DNA from: Streptococcus lutetiensis
GTDB lineage: Bacteria; Bacillota; Bacilli; Lactobacillales; Streptococcaceae
Direction of reading: 5' to 3'
NCBI RefSeq assembly: GCF_900475675.1
Contig: NZ_LS483403.1
Span: forward strand, 1,302,001-1,366,000
DNA: 64,000 bases
The notes below the pieces were generated by a model, which searched no databases, was not told the DNA's origin, and was given only the letters and a program-made list of their open reading frames with translations. Positions within the stretch are counted from its first letter, which is position 1. Each line of letters begins with the position of its first letter. The position numbers were made by a program, and so were the translations under genes. This document shows positions 1-8,540 of this stretch, one piece after another.

Positions 1-821
1 TGAGCAACCATTCCCGTGAAAATCACACTATCTTCAATGTCAAGGTCCTCAACCATTTTTTTCAAGTCTGATAGATATGGTCCATCACCAACAACAACCA
101 ATTTAACAGCTTTATTTTGACCTAAAACGTCTGGAAATTGTTGGACAATAGCTTGAATATTTTTTTCATAAGAGATACGAGACAGACTAAGTAACATTGT
201 CTCATCCTCAGCAATTCCAAGTTTTTCACGAAGTGCTAGCGCATCTTCTCTTGTAATGTCCTTACGTTCGTACTCTTCCACACGAATTCCTGTCGGAATG
301 ACACGTTTTGGAATCTTAATATCATAACCATCAAGCAAATTTAGCACAATACGAGATGGACAAATCACGCCGTCCAAGTCGTTCATGTAGCCACGCATGA
401 CGTATTTGACCATACCTGGTTTGATGATTTTTCCTTTAGCAATATAACCAACATAGTCTTCATATTGCGTATGATAAGTGTGAACAACTGGAATACGAAG
501 GGTTGCAGCAATCATTTTTCCAAGCATCCCAACGCTAAATTCCGTTTGGGTATGAATAATATCTAATTTATATTGTTTGGCAATTTTATAAGACGAAATC
601 AATCCACGATAAACAATGCGGCGATCTGTAAACGAAATAAAAGGCACACTAGGAAGTCGAATAATCGTTGGATCTTCGTAGCGTTTTACCGCTTTATCTG
701 TGGTTGTAAAAATATAGACCTCGTGTCCTTCTTTTTCCAACTCTTCCTTGAGGGTACAAATACTCGTTGCTACCCCAGAAACTTGAGGAAAATAAGTGTC
801 CGTAAAAAGACCAATTCTCAT
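1..821 (-). CDS. GT4 glycosyltransferase, glucosyl-diacylglycerol synthase type (3' part cut by window edge)
   Basis: The reading frame is open from an ATG at 821 to the left edge, so only the N-terminal ~273 residues are present. It starts MRIGLFTDTYFPQVSGVA and contains HTYHTQYEDY and the GT-B nucleotide-binding entry LSLSRISYEKN, typical of GT4 enzymes. The closest recognised relatives are the streptococcal glycosyltransferases paired with CpoA that make monoglucosyl-diacylglycerol from UDP-glucose at the inner membrane face. One base separates it from the stop of the upstream cpoA, so the pair is co-transcribed and probably acts in sequence on membrane glycolipids. The family call is firm; the exact sugar and acceptor are inferred from the pairing. 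Confidence 0.85.
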   Translation of the reverse strand, partial: MRIGLFTDTYFPQVSGVATSICTLKEELEKEGHEVYIFTTTDKAVKRYEDPTIIRLPSVPFISFTDRRIVYRGLISSYKIAKQYKLDIIHTQTEFSVGMLGKMIAATLRIPVVHTYHTQYEDYVGYIAKGKIIKPGMVKYVMRGYMNDLDGVICPSRIVLNLLDGYDIKIPKRVIPTGIRVEEYERKDITREDALALREKLGIAEDETMLLSLSRISYEKNIQAIVQQFPDVLGQNKAVKLVVVGDGPYLSDLKKMVEDLDIEDSVIFTGMVA

Positions 822-822
822 T

Positions 823-1821
823 TTACAACTCCATTACTTTGTGATAAACATCAACTAATTCATGAGCAACTTTATCAATGCTACGACTTTGAGCAATATG
901 ATAACCTGCTTCTTGTTTTTCGCTATTTCCTGATAAAACCTTACGAAGGGCTTTAACAAAACCAGAAACATCATGAGCTAACTCCGCACAGCTACTGTCA
1001 ACCCAGCCGTGATAAACAGGAATATCTCGCAAAACCACATGTTGGTGACTAGCAAGTGCTTCAAGAACGACAATTCCTTCTGTTTCTTCACGACTCGGGA
1101 AGAAGAAGGCATCTGCACCACTCATAGCACCTTCAAAAACATCTCCTTTAATGTAACCAGCAAAAATCACATTATCAGGATGCTTACGTGTCACAATGCT
1201 TCTGACTTTATGAGGAATAATCCATTTATTAGTCTCACCGAACCAAATAAAACGCACATCAGGCATTTGTTTTGCCACTTCAACAAATTCGTCAATTCCT
1301 TTTCGCATGAAATAAAGCCCAGCACAAATCACAACTTTTTCATCTGGTTTAAGACCAAAATGACGTCTAAACGCCTCTTCCTTAGCAGGATTTGGAACAT
1401 AACGTGACAAATCAATCCCATTTGAAACAGCATAAATTGGCTTATCAATACCATAGCCACTAATTAATGATTTTGAGTATTCAGTCGGTGTAATAATGGC
1501 ATCTGCATTGTTATAAAAACGACAAAGATACCATCTAAAAATTGGTGATACTAAATTAGAGCCGATAAAAGAGTCGCGAAAATCTTCCTCGGTAGAATGA
1601 CCATGCATCAACACTTTTTTACCCGCTTTTTTGGATTTTTTCAATAATTTCCAACTCTTAATACCATAAGTATTGATATGAACCAAATCATAGTCATCGT
1701 TTGGATTTGTTGTATAATCTTGGCCAACCATGCTAAGAGCACGCTCTTGGTGCTCGATGGCACGACCAATTCCTGATTTTCTTAAATAATTTTCGGCTTC
1801 CAAATACAGTAAAACTTTCAT
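823..1821 (-). CDS. cpoA: CpoA-type glycosyltransferase (glycolipid synthesis)
   Basis: This 332-residue GT4 protein starts MKVLLYLEAENYLRKSGIG and has HGHSTEEDF near residue 73 and the E-x7-E-like motif in SREETEGIVVLEALA near residue 245. It matches pneumococcal CpoA, which adds a second sugar to monoglucosyl-diacylglycerol; loss of CpoA there alters penicillin response and membrane lipids. It acts at the cytoplasmic membrane. It lies one base upstream of its partner glycosyltransferase and follows ccpA on the same strand, separated by a terminator. The substrate is taken from the family, not seen directly. Confidence 0.85.
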   Translation of the reverse strand: MKVLLYLEAENYLRKSGIGRAIEHQERALSMVGQDYTTNPNDDYDLVHINTYGIKSWKLLKKSKKAGKKVLMHGHSTEEDFRDSFIGSNLVSPIFRWYLCRFYNNADAIITPTEYSKSLISGYGIDKPIYAVSNGIDLSRYVPNPAKEEAFRRHFGLKPDEKVVICAGLYFMRKGIDEFVEVAKQMPDVRFIWFGETNKWIIPHKVRSIVTRKHPDNVIFAGYIKGDVFEGAMSGADAFFFPSREETEGIVVLEALASHQHVVLRDIPVYHGWVDSSCAELAHDVSGFVKALRKVLSGNSEKQEAGYHIAQSRSIDKVAHELVDVYHKVMEL

Positions 1822-1866
1822 AAATACTATTATAGCTTATTTTGTAATTTTTTTCACTAAGACTAA

Positions 1867-1894
1867 ACAAAATCAGCCCAAAGGCTGATTTTGT
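1867..1894 (-). terminator. Rho-independent terminator after ccpA
   Basis: A perfect 12-bp stem (1867-1878 with 1883-1894) closes a 4-base loop. On the minus strand the right arm ends in a T-rich stretch. It ends ccpA transcription before cpoA. Confidence 0.85.
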
Positions 1895-1914
1895 CATAGT
1901 ATCCTTTTTGGAAA

Positions 1915-2919
1915 TTATTGACGTGTAGTACCACGCAATTTAAGACCATGATTAAGAATAATTCCTTTTTCTTCAAGTTCTTCTTTGTTCATGATTTTAG
2001 TCAACATACGCATACTTACCGCACCAAGGTCATAAACTGGTTGGCTAATTGAGCTTAGGTTTGGACGAGTGTATGATGTGATTGGTGAATCATTACTTGT
2101 AAGAATTTCAAAGTCTTCAGGAACTTTTTTACCTGCGGCAAACAATCCATTCAAAAGACCTGCAGCTAGTTCGTCTTCAGCAACATAAGCAGCTGTAGCA
2201 CCTGAATTCATCACGCGTTGAGCTAGTTCATAACCATCTTTGTAGCTGTAGTGAGCTTCAAATACAAGTCCTTCTTTGAATGATAGGTTGTTCTTTTCAA
2301 GTCCTTCTTTGTATCCTGCAAGACGAACTTTACCGTTAATGTCATCGATAAGTGGTCCTGAAACAAAGGCAATATCTTTGTTATTTTTAGCCAAAATATC
2401 AACAGCATCAGCCACGGCAGCTTTGTAATCAATATTAACACTTGGAAGTTGGTGTTCTAAATCAACTGTTCCTGCTAGAACCACTGGTGTGCGTGAGCGA
2501 GAGAACTCTGCACGAATTTTTTCTGTTAAATGGTGTCCCATGAAGATAATACCATCCACTTGTTTTGCAAGCAAAGTGTTAATAACATTAACTTCTTTAT
2601 CGTCATCTTCATCACTTGACGCAAGAACGATATTGTATTTGTACATTGCAGCAATATCGTCGATACCTTTCGCTAAAATTGAGAAATAGCTATTAGCGAT
2701 ATTTGGAATAACAACACCAACTGTCGTAGTTTTTTTACTTGCCAAACCACGAGCAACTGCATTTGGACGATAGTCTAAACGGTCAATAACTTCAAGTACT
2801 TTTTTACGAGTGTTTTCCTTTACATTTTTATTGCCATTTACAACACGACTAACTGTTGCCATTGAGACGCCTGCTTCTCGTGCAACATCATAAATTGTAA
2901 TCGTATCATCAGTGTTCAT
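1915..2919 (-). CDS. ccpA: Catabolite control protein A
   Basis: This 334-residue LacI-family regulator has an N-terminal helix-turn-helix (residues about 7-27, ITIYDVAREAGVSMATVSRV), the hinge helix (RPNAVARGLA) and a periplasmic-binding-type effector domain ending KLRGTTRQ. The length and sequence match streptococcal CcpA, which with HPr(Ser-P) binds cre sites and controls carbon catabolite repression. It is divergent from pepQ, the conserved arrangement in lactic streptococci and lactobacilli. Two cre-like sites in the shared spacer suggest autoregulation and control of pepQ. Confidence 0.97.
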   Translation of the reverse strand: MNTDDTITIYDVAREAGVSMATVSRVVNGNKNVKENTRKKVLEVIDRLDYRPNAVARGLASKKTTTVGVVIPNIANSYFSILAKGIDDIAAMYKYNIVLASSDEDDDKEVNVINTLLAKQVDGIIFMGHHLTEKIRAEFSRSRTPVVLAGTVDLEHQLPSVNIDYKAAVADAVDILAKNNKDIAFVSGPLIDDINGKVRLAGYKEGLEKNNLSFKEGLVFEAHYSYKDGYELAQRVMNSGATAAYVAEDELAAGLLNGLFAAGKKVPEDFEILTSNDSPITSYTRPNLSSISQPVYDLGAVSMRMLTKIMNKEELEEKGIILNHGLKLRGTTRQ

Positions 2920-2975
2920 TATTGGACTTCCTTTCTATTTGAAAATTTCGCTTTCACAAATATTTTAGCACCTTT

Positions 2976-2989
2976 TGGAAACACTTTCA
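2976..2989. promoter_or_regulatory. cre-like site near ccpA start
   Basis: TGGAAACACTTTCA matches the cre consensus TGWAANCGNTNWCA with two mismatches. It lies 57 bases upstream of the ccpA start codon, where CcpA could control its own gene. Confidence 0.4.
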
Positions 2990-3026
2990 AGTGCAAACTT
3001 AGAATTTTTGAAAACTTTTCATATTT

Positions 3027-3040
3027 TGAAAACGTTTAAA
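3027..3040. promoter_or_regulatory. cre-like site in ccpA-pepQ spacer
   Basis: TGAAAACGTTTAAA matches the cre consensus TGWAANCGNTNWCA at all but one position and keeps the central CG. It lies about 107 bases from ccpA and 220 from pepQ in the 341-base divergent spacer, which otherwise is AT-rich promoter sequence. Confidence 0.6.
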
Positions 3041-3083
3041 AGGCTGTTTTTCTCATAAAAGGCTAAAAAAATCAAAAAGTAGT

Positions 3084-3103
3084 TATTTTCAGAAAATTTT
3101 CTG
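3084..3103. promoter_or_regulatory. CodY-box-like palindrome upstream of pepQ
   Basis: 3084-3098 matches the CodY consensus AATTTTCWGAAAATT at 14 of 15 positions. 3090-3103 (CAGAAAATTTTCTG) is a perfect 14-base palindrome, giving an overlapping second half motif as at many CodY targets. It suggests repression of pepQ, and possibly ccpA, when branched-chain amino acids are plentiful. Confidence 0.55.
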
Positions 3104-3260
3104 CTAACTTTTTAGTAAACTTCTGAAACTCTTTCATCTTTTTAAAGTTTTTTAGCATGATTTTATGAAAATTAAGTGTATTTAATTTTTTCGGCTTCAA
3201 CTCTTGATTTTTTGTGATTTTTTTGAAAAAATGGGGGGGTAATTAGAAAGAAGGTTTCTC

Positions 3261-4346
3261 ATGTCTAAATTAGATCAAATCCGCTCATATTTGAATCAAG
3301 AAAAAGCAAATATCGCTGTTTTATCTGACCCAGTAACTGTTAACTATTTGACTGGTTTCTTCTGCGATCCACACGAACGTCAAATGTTCTTGTTTGTTTA
3401 CGCTGACCGTGAACCAGCACTTTTCGTCCCTGCGCTTGAAGTCGCACGCGCCAGCCAAATCGTCAATTTCCCTGTTTTTGGTTACGTTGATTCTGAAAAT
3501 CCATGGAAAAAAATTAAAAACTGTCTTCCTTCAACAGATAGTGCTAAAATCTTTGCTGAATTTGATAATTTGAATGTTACTAAATTTCAAGGTTTGCAAA
3601 CCGTCTTTGACGGACACTTTGAAGATTTGACACCATTTGTTCAAAAAATGCGTCTTATCAAATCTCAAGATGAAATTGATAAAATGATTGTAGCTGGCCA
3701 GTTCGCTGATAAAGCTGTTAAAGTTGGTTTCGATAACATTTCACTTAACAACACTGAAACTGACATTATCGCCATGATTGAATTCGAAATGAAAAAACAA
3801 GGTGTTGAAAAAATGAGTTTCGACACTATGGTCTTGACTGGTAATAATGCCGCTAACCCACACGGTATCCCAGGCACAAACAAAATCGAAAACAATGCTT
3901 TGCTTTTGTTTGACCTTGGAACAGATATGTATGGTTACGCTAGTGATATGACTCGCACTGTTGCTGTTGGTAAACCTGACCAATTCAAGAAAGACATTTA
4001 CAACTTATGTTTAGAAGCTCACATGTCAGCTCTAGAGTTCATCAAACCTGGTGTTCTTGCTAGCGAAGTGGACGAGGCTGCTCGTAAAGTCATTGAAAAA
4101 GCAGGTTACGGTGAATACTTCAACCACCGTCTTGGACATGGTATCGGAATGACTTGTCACGAATTCCCTTCAATCATGGAAGGTAATGATATGGAAATCC
4201 AAGAAGGTATGTGTTTCTCAGTTGAACCTGGTATCTACATTCCTGGCAAAGTTGGTGTTCGTATCGAAGATTGTGGTTACGTCACAAAATCTGGCTTTGA
4301 AGTCTTCACACACACACCAAAAGAATTGCTTTATTTTGAAGGATAA
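3261..4346 (+). CDS. pepQ: Xaa-Pro dipeptidase
   Basis: This 361-residue cytoplasmic M24 metallopeptidase hydrolyses X-Pro dipeptides. All five metal ligands of the pita-bread fold are visible: Asp in LFDLGTDMYG, Asp in SDMTRT, His in RLGHGIGMTCHE, Glu in SVEPGIY and Glu in VRIEDCG. The start follows an AGAAAGAAGG ribosome site. It is transcribed away from ccpA through a spacer with CodY-like and cre-like sites, consistent with nutritional control of peptide use. The next reading frame downstream is a broken NUDIX gene. Confidence 0.95.
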   Translation: MSKLDQIRSYLNQEKANIAVLSDPVTVNYLTGFFCDPHERQMFLFVYADREPALFVPALEVARASQIVNFPVFGYVDSENPWKKIKNCLPSTDSAKIFAEFDNLNVTKFQGLQTVFDGHFEDLTPFVQKMRLIKSQDEIDKMIVAGQFADKAVKVGFDNISLNNTETDIIAMIEFEMKKQGVEKMSFDTMVLTGNNAANPHGIPGTNKIENNALLLFDLGTDMYGYASDMTRTVAVGKPDQFKKDIYNLCLEAHMSALEFIKPGVLASEVDEAARKVIEKAGYGEYFNHRLGHGIGMTCHEFPSIMEGNDMEIQEGMCFSVEPGIYIPGKVGVRIEDCGYVTKSGFEVFTHTPKELLYFEG

Positions 4347-4824
4347 TTCTCATAAACCTAAAAACTTCAACTACTGCTAAAATGACCCTAAGAAATTTTT
4401 AAAAGACGAAGGTGATATTCCTTATTGTTCACAGTATGATAGCTTTCGCTTTCCAGTTTTTAATACTGCTATCAGTGCCATTTTATTTAACGAAAATCAT
4501 GATAAAATTCTTTGAATCAAACAGTACAAGATGACTGAACACATTTTACTAGCTGGTTATGTGTCACAAGGCAAAAATGATGAGGCTACTGTCGCTAGAG
4601 AAATTGACGAGGAATTAGGCTTAAAAGTAAAATCCTTAACCTTTAATGCTACTAAATACTACGAGCGCAGTAACTCACTCATGATTAATTTTGCCGTAAC
4701 AGTATCTGGAGCAGTCACTCCCAATCAGGAGATTGATGACTGGGACTGGTTTTCAATCAAAGATGCCAAAAAAGCTATCAAAGACGGTTCTCTTGCCGAA
4801 AGTTTTTTACTAGAGAATTTTTAG
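4345..4824 (+). pseudogene. NUDIX hydrolase pseudogene (NADH pyrophosphatase-like)
   Basis: One frame reads through a CxxC-like segment (NFNYC..IPYCSQYDSFRFP) into a NUDIX domain with box residues EATVAREIDEELGL near the middle and WFSIKDAKKA near the end. The frame is broken by TAA at 4378-4380 and TGA at 4513-4515, and no usable start codon remains by the pepQ stop. The distal 97 codons from 4531 are open, but that piece lacks the fold's first strands. An intact form would probably hydrolyse NADH-like or other nucleoside diphosphates. It follows pepQ directly. Confidence 0.8.
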
Positions 4825-4833
4825 CTAAAATTG

Positions 4834-4862
4834 AAAAGGATTGAGAAAAGCTCAATCCTTTT
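4834..4862. terminator. Bidirectional terminator
   Basis: A 12-bp stem (AAAAGGATTGAG with its complement at 4851-4862) with a 5-base loop is followed by Ts on the plus strand and T-rich sequence on the minus strand. It sits between the NUDIX pseudogene and the LysR remnant, overlapping the end of the latter. Confidence 0.8.
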
Positions 4863-5097
4863 TTGCATACTTTTCTTGCATTTCCTGCCAAAATTGTTGA
4901 ACGGCTTCTGATATATTTATCTTTAATTTCATCAAAACCATCAGAGACTCTGTCTCAATATCAACAATCTGCTTACCCTCAAAAGGTCTAACCATCTTTT
5001 CCATCATGAGAGAAAGCCCTAAATCATTTTCGATAAAATCAATAATTAAGTTAATACGGTTGCCTTTAAAAGACTTGGCTAAAATGCTTTGTATCGC
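4852..5097 (-). pseudogene. Remnant of a LysR-type regulator (C-terminus only)
   Basis: The minus strand encodes about 80 residues, including FKGNRINLIIDFIEN, DLGLSLMMEKMV and a charged end QFWQEMQEKYAKKD. This pattern (a helix, then xGLGxSLM) matches the end of the LysR effector-binding domain. The DNA-binding part is missing: the frame has no start and runs into a MarR-like remnant on the other strand at about 5070-5100. I read it as the fossil of a deletion. The family call comes from pattern recognition only. Confidence 0.55.
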
Positions 5098-5329
5098 AGC
5101 TCCATCTATGACAAGACTTATTGAAAAGCTAGTTCACAAAGATTTAGTGAAAGTAGTTTATAAAGGACATACCAAACGTGTTTACATTACTGATAAAGGA
5201 AGAGAAATTATCCCCATCATCGGTGAAGTCTTTCATAAAACCCCTCTAGATTTCATGAAATTGTCTCAACCTTGCGATTTTAACAATCTGATTGACCAAA
5301 TTAATCATCTGACAAATCAACTAAAATAA
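5070..5329 (+). pseudogene. Remnant of a MarR-type regulator
   Basis: The frame contains LAKMLCIAAPSMTRLIEKLV, a MarR recognition-helix segment, then a wing with TKRVYITDKGREI and a final dimerisation helix. The N-terminal dimerisation helices are missing, and sequence before about 5070 belongs to a LysR remnant on the other strand. The open frame begins at a chance ATG at 5006. A deletion joining two regulators is the simplest explanation. Function is presumably lost. Confidence 0.6.
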
Positions 5330-5346
5330 AAGAGCTTAGGCTCTTT
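5329..5346 (+). terminator. Terminator after MarR remnant
   Basis: A 7-bp stem (AAAGAGC with GCTCTTT) with a TTAG loop runs into Ts. Confidence 0.6.
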
Positions 5347-5415
5347 TTCTTATGCCTGAAAACTGGCTAAAACTAGCTGAAAATGTTATGATAAAAAGAA
5401 AACTAGGAGGCTAGC

Positions 5416-6093
5416 ATGAGTACAGAAGCTATTAAAAAACAAGTTCTCGATGCCTTTGACCATCGAGTTGCCGTCCGTGTCTACAATGACCAAGAGATTT
5501 CACGTGAAGATATGGAGTTCATCCTTGACACAGCTTGGTTAAGCCCTTCTTCGATTGGTTTGGAAGCTTGGCGTTTTGTTGTCCTTGATCGTAAGCAAAT
5601 TGCAAAACTTCGTGATGACTTAAAAACTGTTGCTTGGGGAGCACAGTCTCAACTTGATACAGCCAGTCATTTTGTTTTGTTACTTGCAGAAAAAAATGCA
5701 CGCTATGATTCTGACTCTGTCAAAGATAGCCTCGTTCGACGTGGTCTCGGTGAGGGTGACGCTCTCAATAGTCGCCTAGCCACTTACGAGTCTTTCCAAA
5801 AAAATGATATGTCACTTGCTGACAATCCACGCGCCCTCTTTGATTGGACCGCTAAGCAAACCTACATCGCTCTTGGAAATATGATGACATCAGCCAGCAT
5901 GATTGGTATTGATTCTTGCCCAATTGAAGGATTTAATTATGACAAAGTCAATGCTATTCTTGCCAAAGCAGGCATTATTAACTCTGATAAAGAAGGCATT
6001 GCAAGCATGGTGTCATTTGGTTATCGACTACGCGATCCAAAACACCCTCGCTCACGTAAACCTCGTGAAAAAGTCATTACATGGTTCGAATAA
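5416..6093 (+). CDS. Nitroreductase-family NAD(P)H-dependent oxidoreductase
   Basis: This 225-residue flavoprotein has the nitroreductase N-terminal pattern FDHRVAVRVYNDQEI, SPSSIGLEAWRFVV for FMN and the late motif YIALGNMMTSASMIGIDSCPIEGF. Such enzymes reduce nitro compounds or quinones in the cytoplasm; the physiological substrate is unknown. AGGAGG lies 5 bases before the ATG, and TATGAT at 5389-5394 is a plausible -10. The gene is a single unit closed by a strong terminator, and is the only intact gene between pepQ and the regulator at 8073. Confidence 0.9.
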   Translation: MSTEAIKKQVLDAFDHRVAVRVYNDQEISREDMEFILDTAWLSPSSIGLEAWRFVVLDRKQIAKLRDDLKTVAWGAQSQLDTASHFVLLLAEKNARYDSDSVKDSLVRRGLGEGDALNSRLATYESFQKNDMSLADNPRALFDWTAKQTYIALGNMMTSASMIGIDSCPIEGFNYDKVNAILAKAGIINSDKEGIASMVSFGYRLRDPKHPRSRKPREKVITWFE

Positions 6094-6133
6094 ATAGATA
6101 AAGCTTGAACTTTCGTTCAAGCTTTATCTATTT
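6092..6133. terminator. Long perfect hairpin terminator
   Basis: A 19-bp perfect stem (6092-6110 with 6115-6133) with a TTTC loop separates the nitroreductase from the convergent oxidoreductase pseudogene, and could end both. Confidence 0.75.
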
Positions 6134-6197
6134 ACATTAATGCCATTTTTACTGCGCTGAGTAATCCGCTAGTTGTCCCTGGAAAAGCAAAAATCAT

Positions 6198-7477
6198 CTA
6201 ACTAAGATCATTTGCTGTAACTTTTTGATTGATCATCAATGTCAAAAGATTAATCATTTCACCAGCTTCATTACCTAAAAGACTAGCGCCGACCAATTCT
6301 TTATTCTGATTAACAATCAGTGTCACGTGCGCTTCATCTTCTAATTTTGTCTGAAATTTCAATTGTTGTCCAAATGGAATCTCAACAATACGGTAAGCAT
6401 CGTTCTCACGACCCTCAACAACACTCACCCCAACTTGTGCAATACGTGGGAAAGTATAAACAAGATTTGGAATAGCTGGATACTGAATTGCTTCTTGATT
6501 TACTCCAAGAATGTAAGCTGCAATATAATCTGATTCAAAACTTGCTGTCGACGTTAAACATGGAATGTTTTTATCAATGACATCCCCACTGGCAAAAATA
6601 TTTGGCACAGAAGTTTGCAGATATTCATTAACAACGATTCCTGAACGATTGTAGGCAATGCCAAGTTCATCAGGACCAAGATTTTCAACATTTGGAATAC
6701 GTCCTGTTACATCAAGAACATAGTCAGTCTCTAATTCCAAACCTTGCGCCGTTGTGACACGTAAACCAGCGGTAGTTTCTTCAACTGCTTGAACTGCTTG
6801 TTTGAAATGAAAGTAAACACCCTCTGCTGTCATTTTAGCAACCACACTATCAATATAATTTTCTTGATAAGCTACTAAAGCTCTATCAGCATATTCAATG
6901 ATATGGACCTCTGAGCCAAGCTTAGCAGACATGGTTGCAAATTCCATAGAAATGATTCCTGCACCGATAAAGGTGATGTGTTTTGGCATCTTATCCAAAT
7001 CAAGGAAATCACAACTATCATGCAAGAATTCTTGCCCTTTAATTTGAAGACGTGCTGGACGTTGACCCGTTCCAAGAACGATGTAGTCTGCACTGATTCT
7101 ATCATCATCCACACTAACTGTATGAGCGTCAACTAATTTTCCGTAGCCTTTTAGCAAATCAATCTGCATTTGCGCAAACATACCTTCCATGAGAGAAGCG
7201 TAAGTTGGAATTTCAGATTTTTTATAAGCCATAAGCTCTTGCCAGTTAACCTTAGTATTACCAGTAATGCCAGCTTTATCATAACGTGAAAGACTATCAA
7301 TAAACTCAAATGGACTGTCTAATAAAAATTTGGCACTACAGCCATAATTGGTACAAGTACCAGCCGTAATATCTTTTTCAACAATGGCCACTTTTTTCCG
7401 ACCTGAGACAATGTCACTGCCGCATGCCAATTAGCATGTCCTGAGCCAATAAAAACCACATCGTAATCGTAAGTCAT
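6198..7477 (-). pseudogene. Pyridine nucleotide-disulfide oxidoreductase, frameshifted
   Basis: The original gene starts at ATG 7477, reading MTYDYDVVFIGSGHANWHAA (FAD-binding GxGxxx). It loses frame in a run of six As at 7388-7393; one more A would restore GKKVAIVEKD. Downstream the frame is open to 6198, with redox-active CTNYGC, a second Rossmann motif (FIGAGIISMEFA), the FAD motif FASGDV and a dimerisation domain. It belongs to the glutathione reductase/dihydrolipoamide dehydrogenase family; the substrate is unknown. It follows the bacterioferritin-like gene, suggesting a redox or iron module. A sequence error in the A-run would restore the gene. Confidence 0.85.
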
Positions 7478-7487
7478 TTCCTTCTCC

Positions 7488-7937
7488 TTAAAGCTGTTGT
7501 GTTAACCAGTTTTGATAACCAATAGCATCAATCAAATTCAACTGTTGCTGTGTCCACTGCAAATCATCATCTTCATCTTTGTAGTAGGCTTTTAGCAAAT
7601 CATAAGTCACCAAATCATTAGATGCAGCACCAACCAATGGTAATAATTCTTCCAGTCCTTCTTTTGAAACTTCCAAATCATGTCTTAGCCACTATAAAGG
7701 ACTAGCTGGCATTTCAAAGCTTACTTGATTTTGGTAACAGATTTTACCACCCAAATCTAAAATGCGATTAAAGAGTTTTTGTGAAAAGTCATACTCCTCT
7801 GAAGCGTAGCTTTTGTATTTATCACCAAGTTTTGAAAATCCTTGTGCCTCAAAATTCAAAGCCACAAGATCATGAATATTTGCTTGATTTAAAATTTTGT
7901 TTCCAATTTTTTGTAATAGTTCGATTGTATTTTCCAT
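7488..7937 (-). pseudogene. Bacterioferritin-like protein, interrupted by one TAG
   Basis: A single 149-codon frame is broken only by TAG at 7692-7694. Before it come MENTIELLQKIGNKILN and a helix ending FEMPASPL; after it come DLVTYDLLKAYYKDEDDD and LNLIDAIGYQNWLTQQL, which resembles the last helix of ferritin-like four-helix proteins. A CAG (Gln) to TAG change would explain the lesion. An intact protein might store iron or protect against peroxide. The neighbours are a disulfide oxidoreductase downstream and a divergent OhrR/MarR-type regulator, a likely controller. Confidence 0.7.
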
Positions 7938-8072
7938 AATTTCGACCTCTTTTTTATAATTAGTCGCACACGATTGGCTATAGTTTACTACTCCTTTTTC
8001 AAGTTGTTAACTTTTACATTTATTTTTTTCTATGTTCTGATAAGAGCAAGTAAACACAAAGAAAGGGACGTT

Positions 8073-8540
8073 ATGCCAGAACAACATCCTGCTTTAACTA
8101 ATCAACTATGTTTTGCGATTTATAATGCTAATAGAGTTTTCAACCAATTTTATAAACAAAAACTAGCTAAATTAGATTTAACCTATACACAATATATTGT
8201 TCTCTTAGCACTTTGGAAAACTGACAATCTTGCTTTGCGTGAATTAGGAAAACAATTAGACCTTGCTAGCAATACATTGACACCACTTCTCAAGCTTTTA
8301 GAAGACAAAGGTTATCTAACACGTATTCGCCCTGAAGAAGACCAACGTCAGCTAATTATCGCCCTTACAGAAGCTGGTAAAGCCCTTCAAGCTGATATTG
8401 AACAGCAATTGCACACCTGCGTTGGAGAATTTTCACCTGCTTTGCAAGGAAAAATCAAAGAAATGATAGCTGACAATCACATTTTGATTGAGGAAGCCAA
8501 ATTTCAAGTTCAAATTAGCCAGTCTGTAAAAACTCTTTAG
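8073..8540 (+). CDS. OhrR/MarR-type regulator with IS-altered C-terminus
   Basis: The ATG at 8073 follows GAAAGGG and gives 155 residues. NQLCFAIYNANRVFNQFYKQ carries the N-terminal Cys that senses peroxide in OhrR proteins; the winged helix includes LRELGKQLDLASNTLTPLLK and EEDQRQLIIALT. An IS30-type insertion after codon 141 (IEE) replaced the native last residues. Beyond the second copy of the target duplication the old frame continues LKKMF then TAA, so the native protein was about 146 residues. The new tail AKFQVQISQSVKTL is read from the element. It probably controlled the divergent ferritin-like and oxidoreductase genes. Whether it still works is unknown. Confidence 0.8.
   Translation: MPEQHPALTNQLCFAIYNANRVFNQFYKQKLAKLDLTYTQYIVLLALWKTDNLALRELGKQLDLASNTLTPLLKLLEDKGYLTRIRPEEDQRQLIIALTEAGKALQADIEQQLHTCVGEFSPALQGKIKEMIADNHILIEEAKFQVQISQSVKTL
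8483..8495 (+). repeat. Target site duplication, left copy
   Basis: TTTGATTGAGGAA is repeated exactly at 9568-9580 and brackets the IS30-family element. It codes for part of LIEE in the regulator. Confidence 0.8.

Noticed and set aside
573..1407. Open frames on the plus strand opposite the two glycosyltransferase genes
   Set aside because: They lie wholly opposite clear coding sequence, have no ribosome sites and give low-complexity products.
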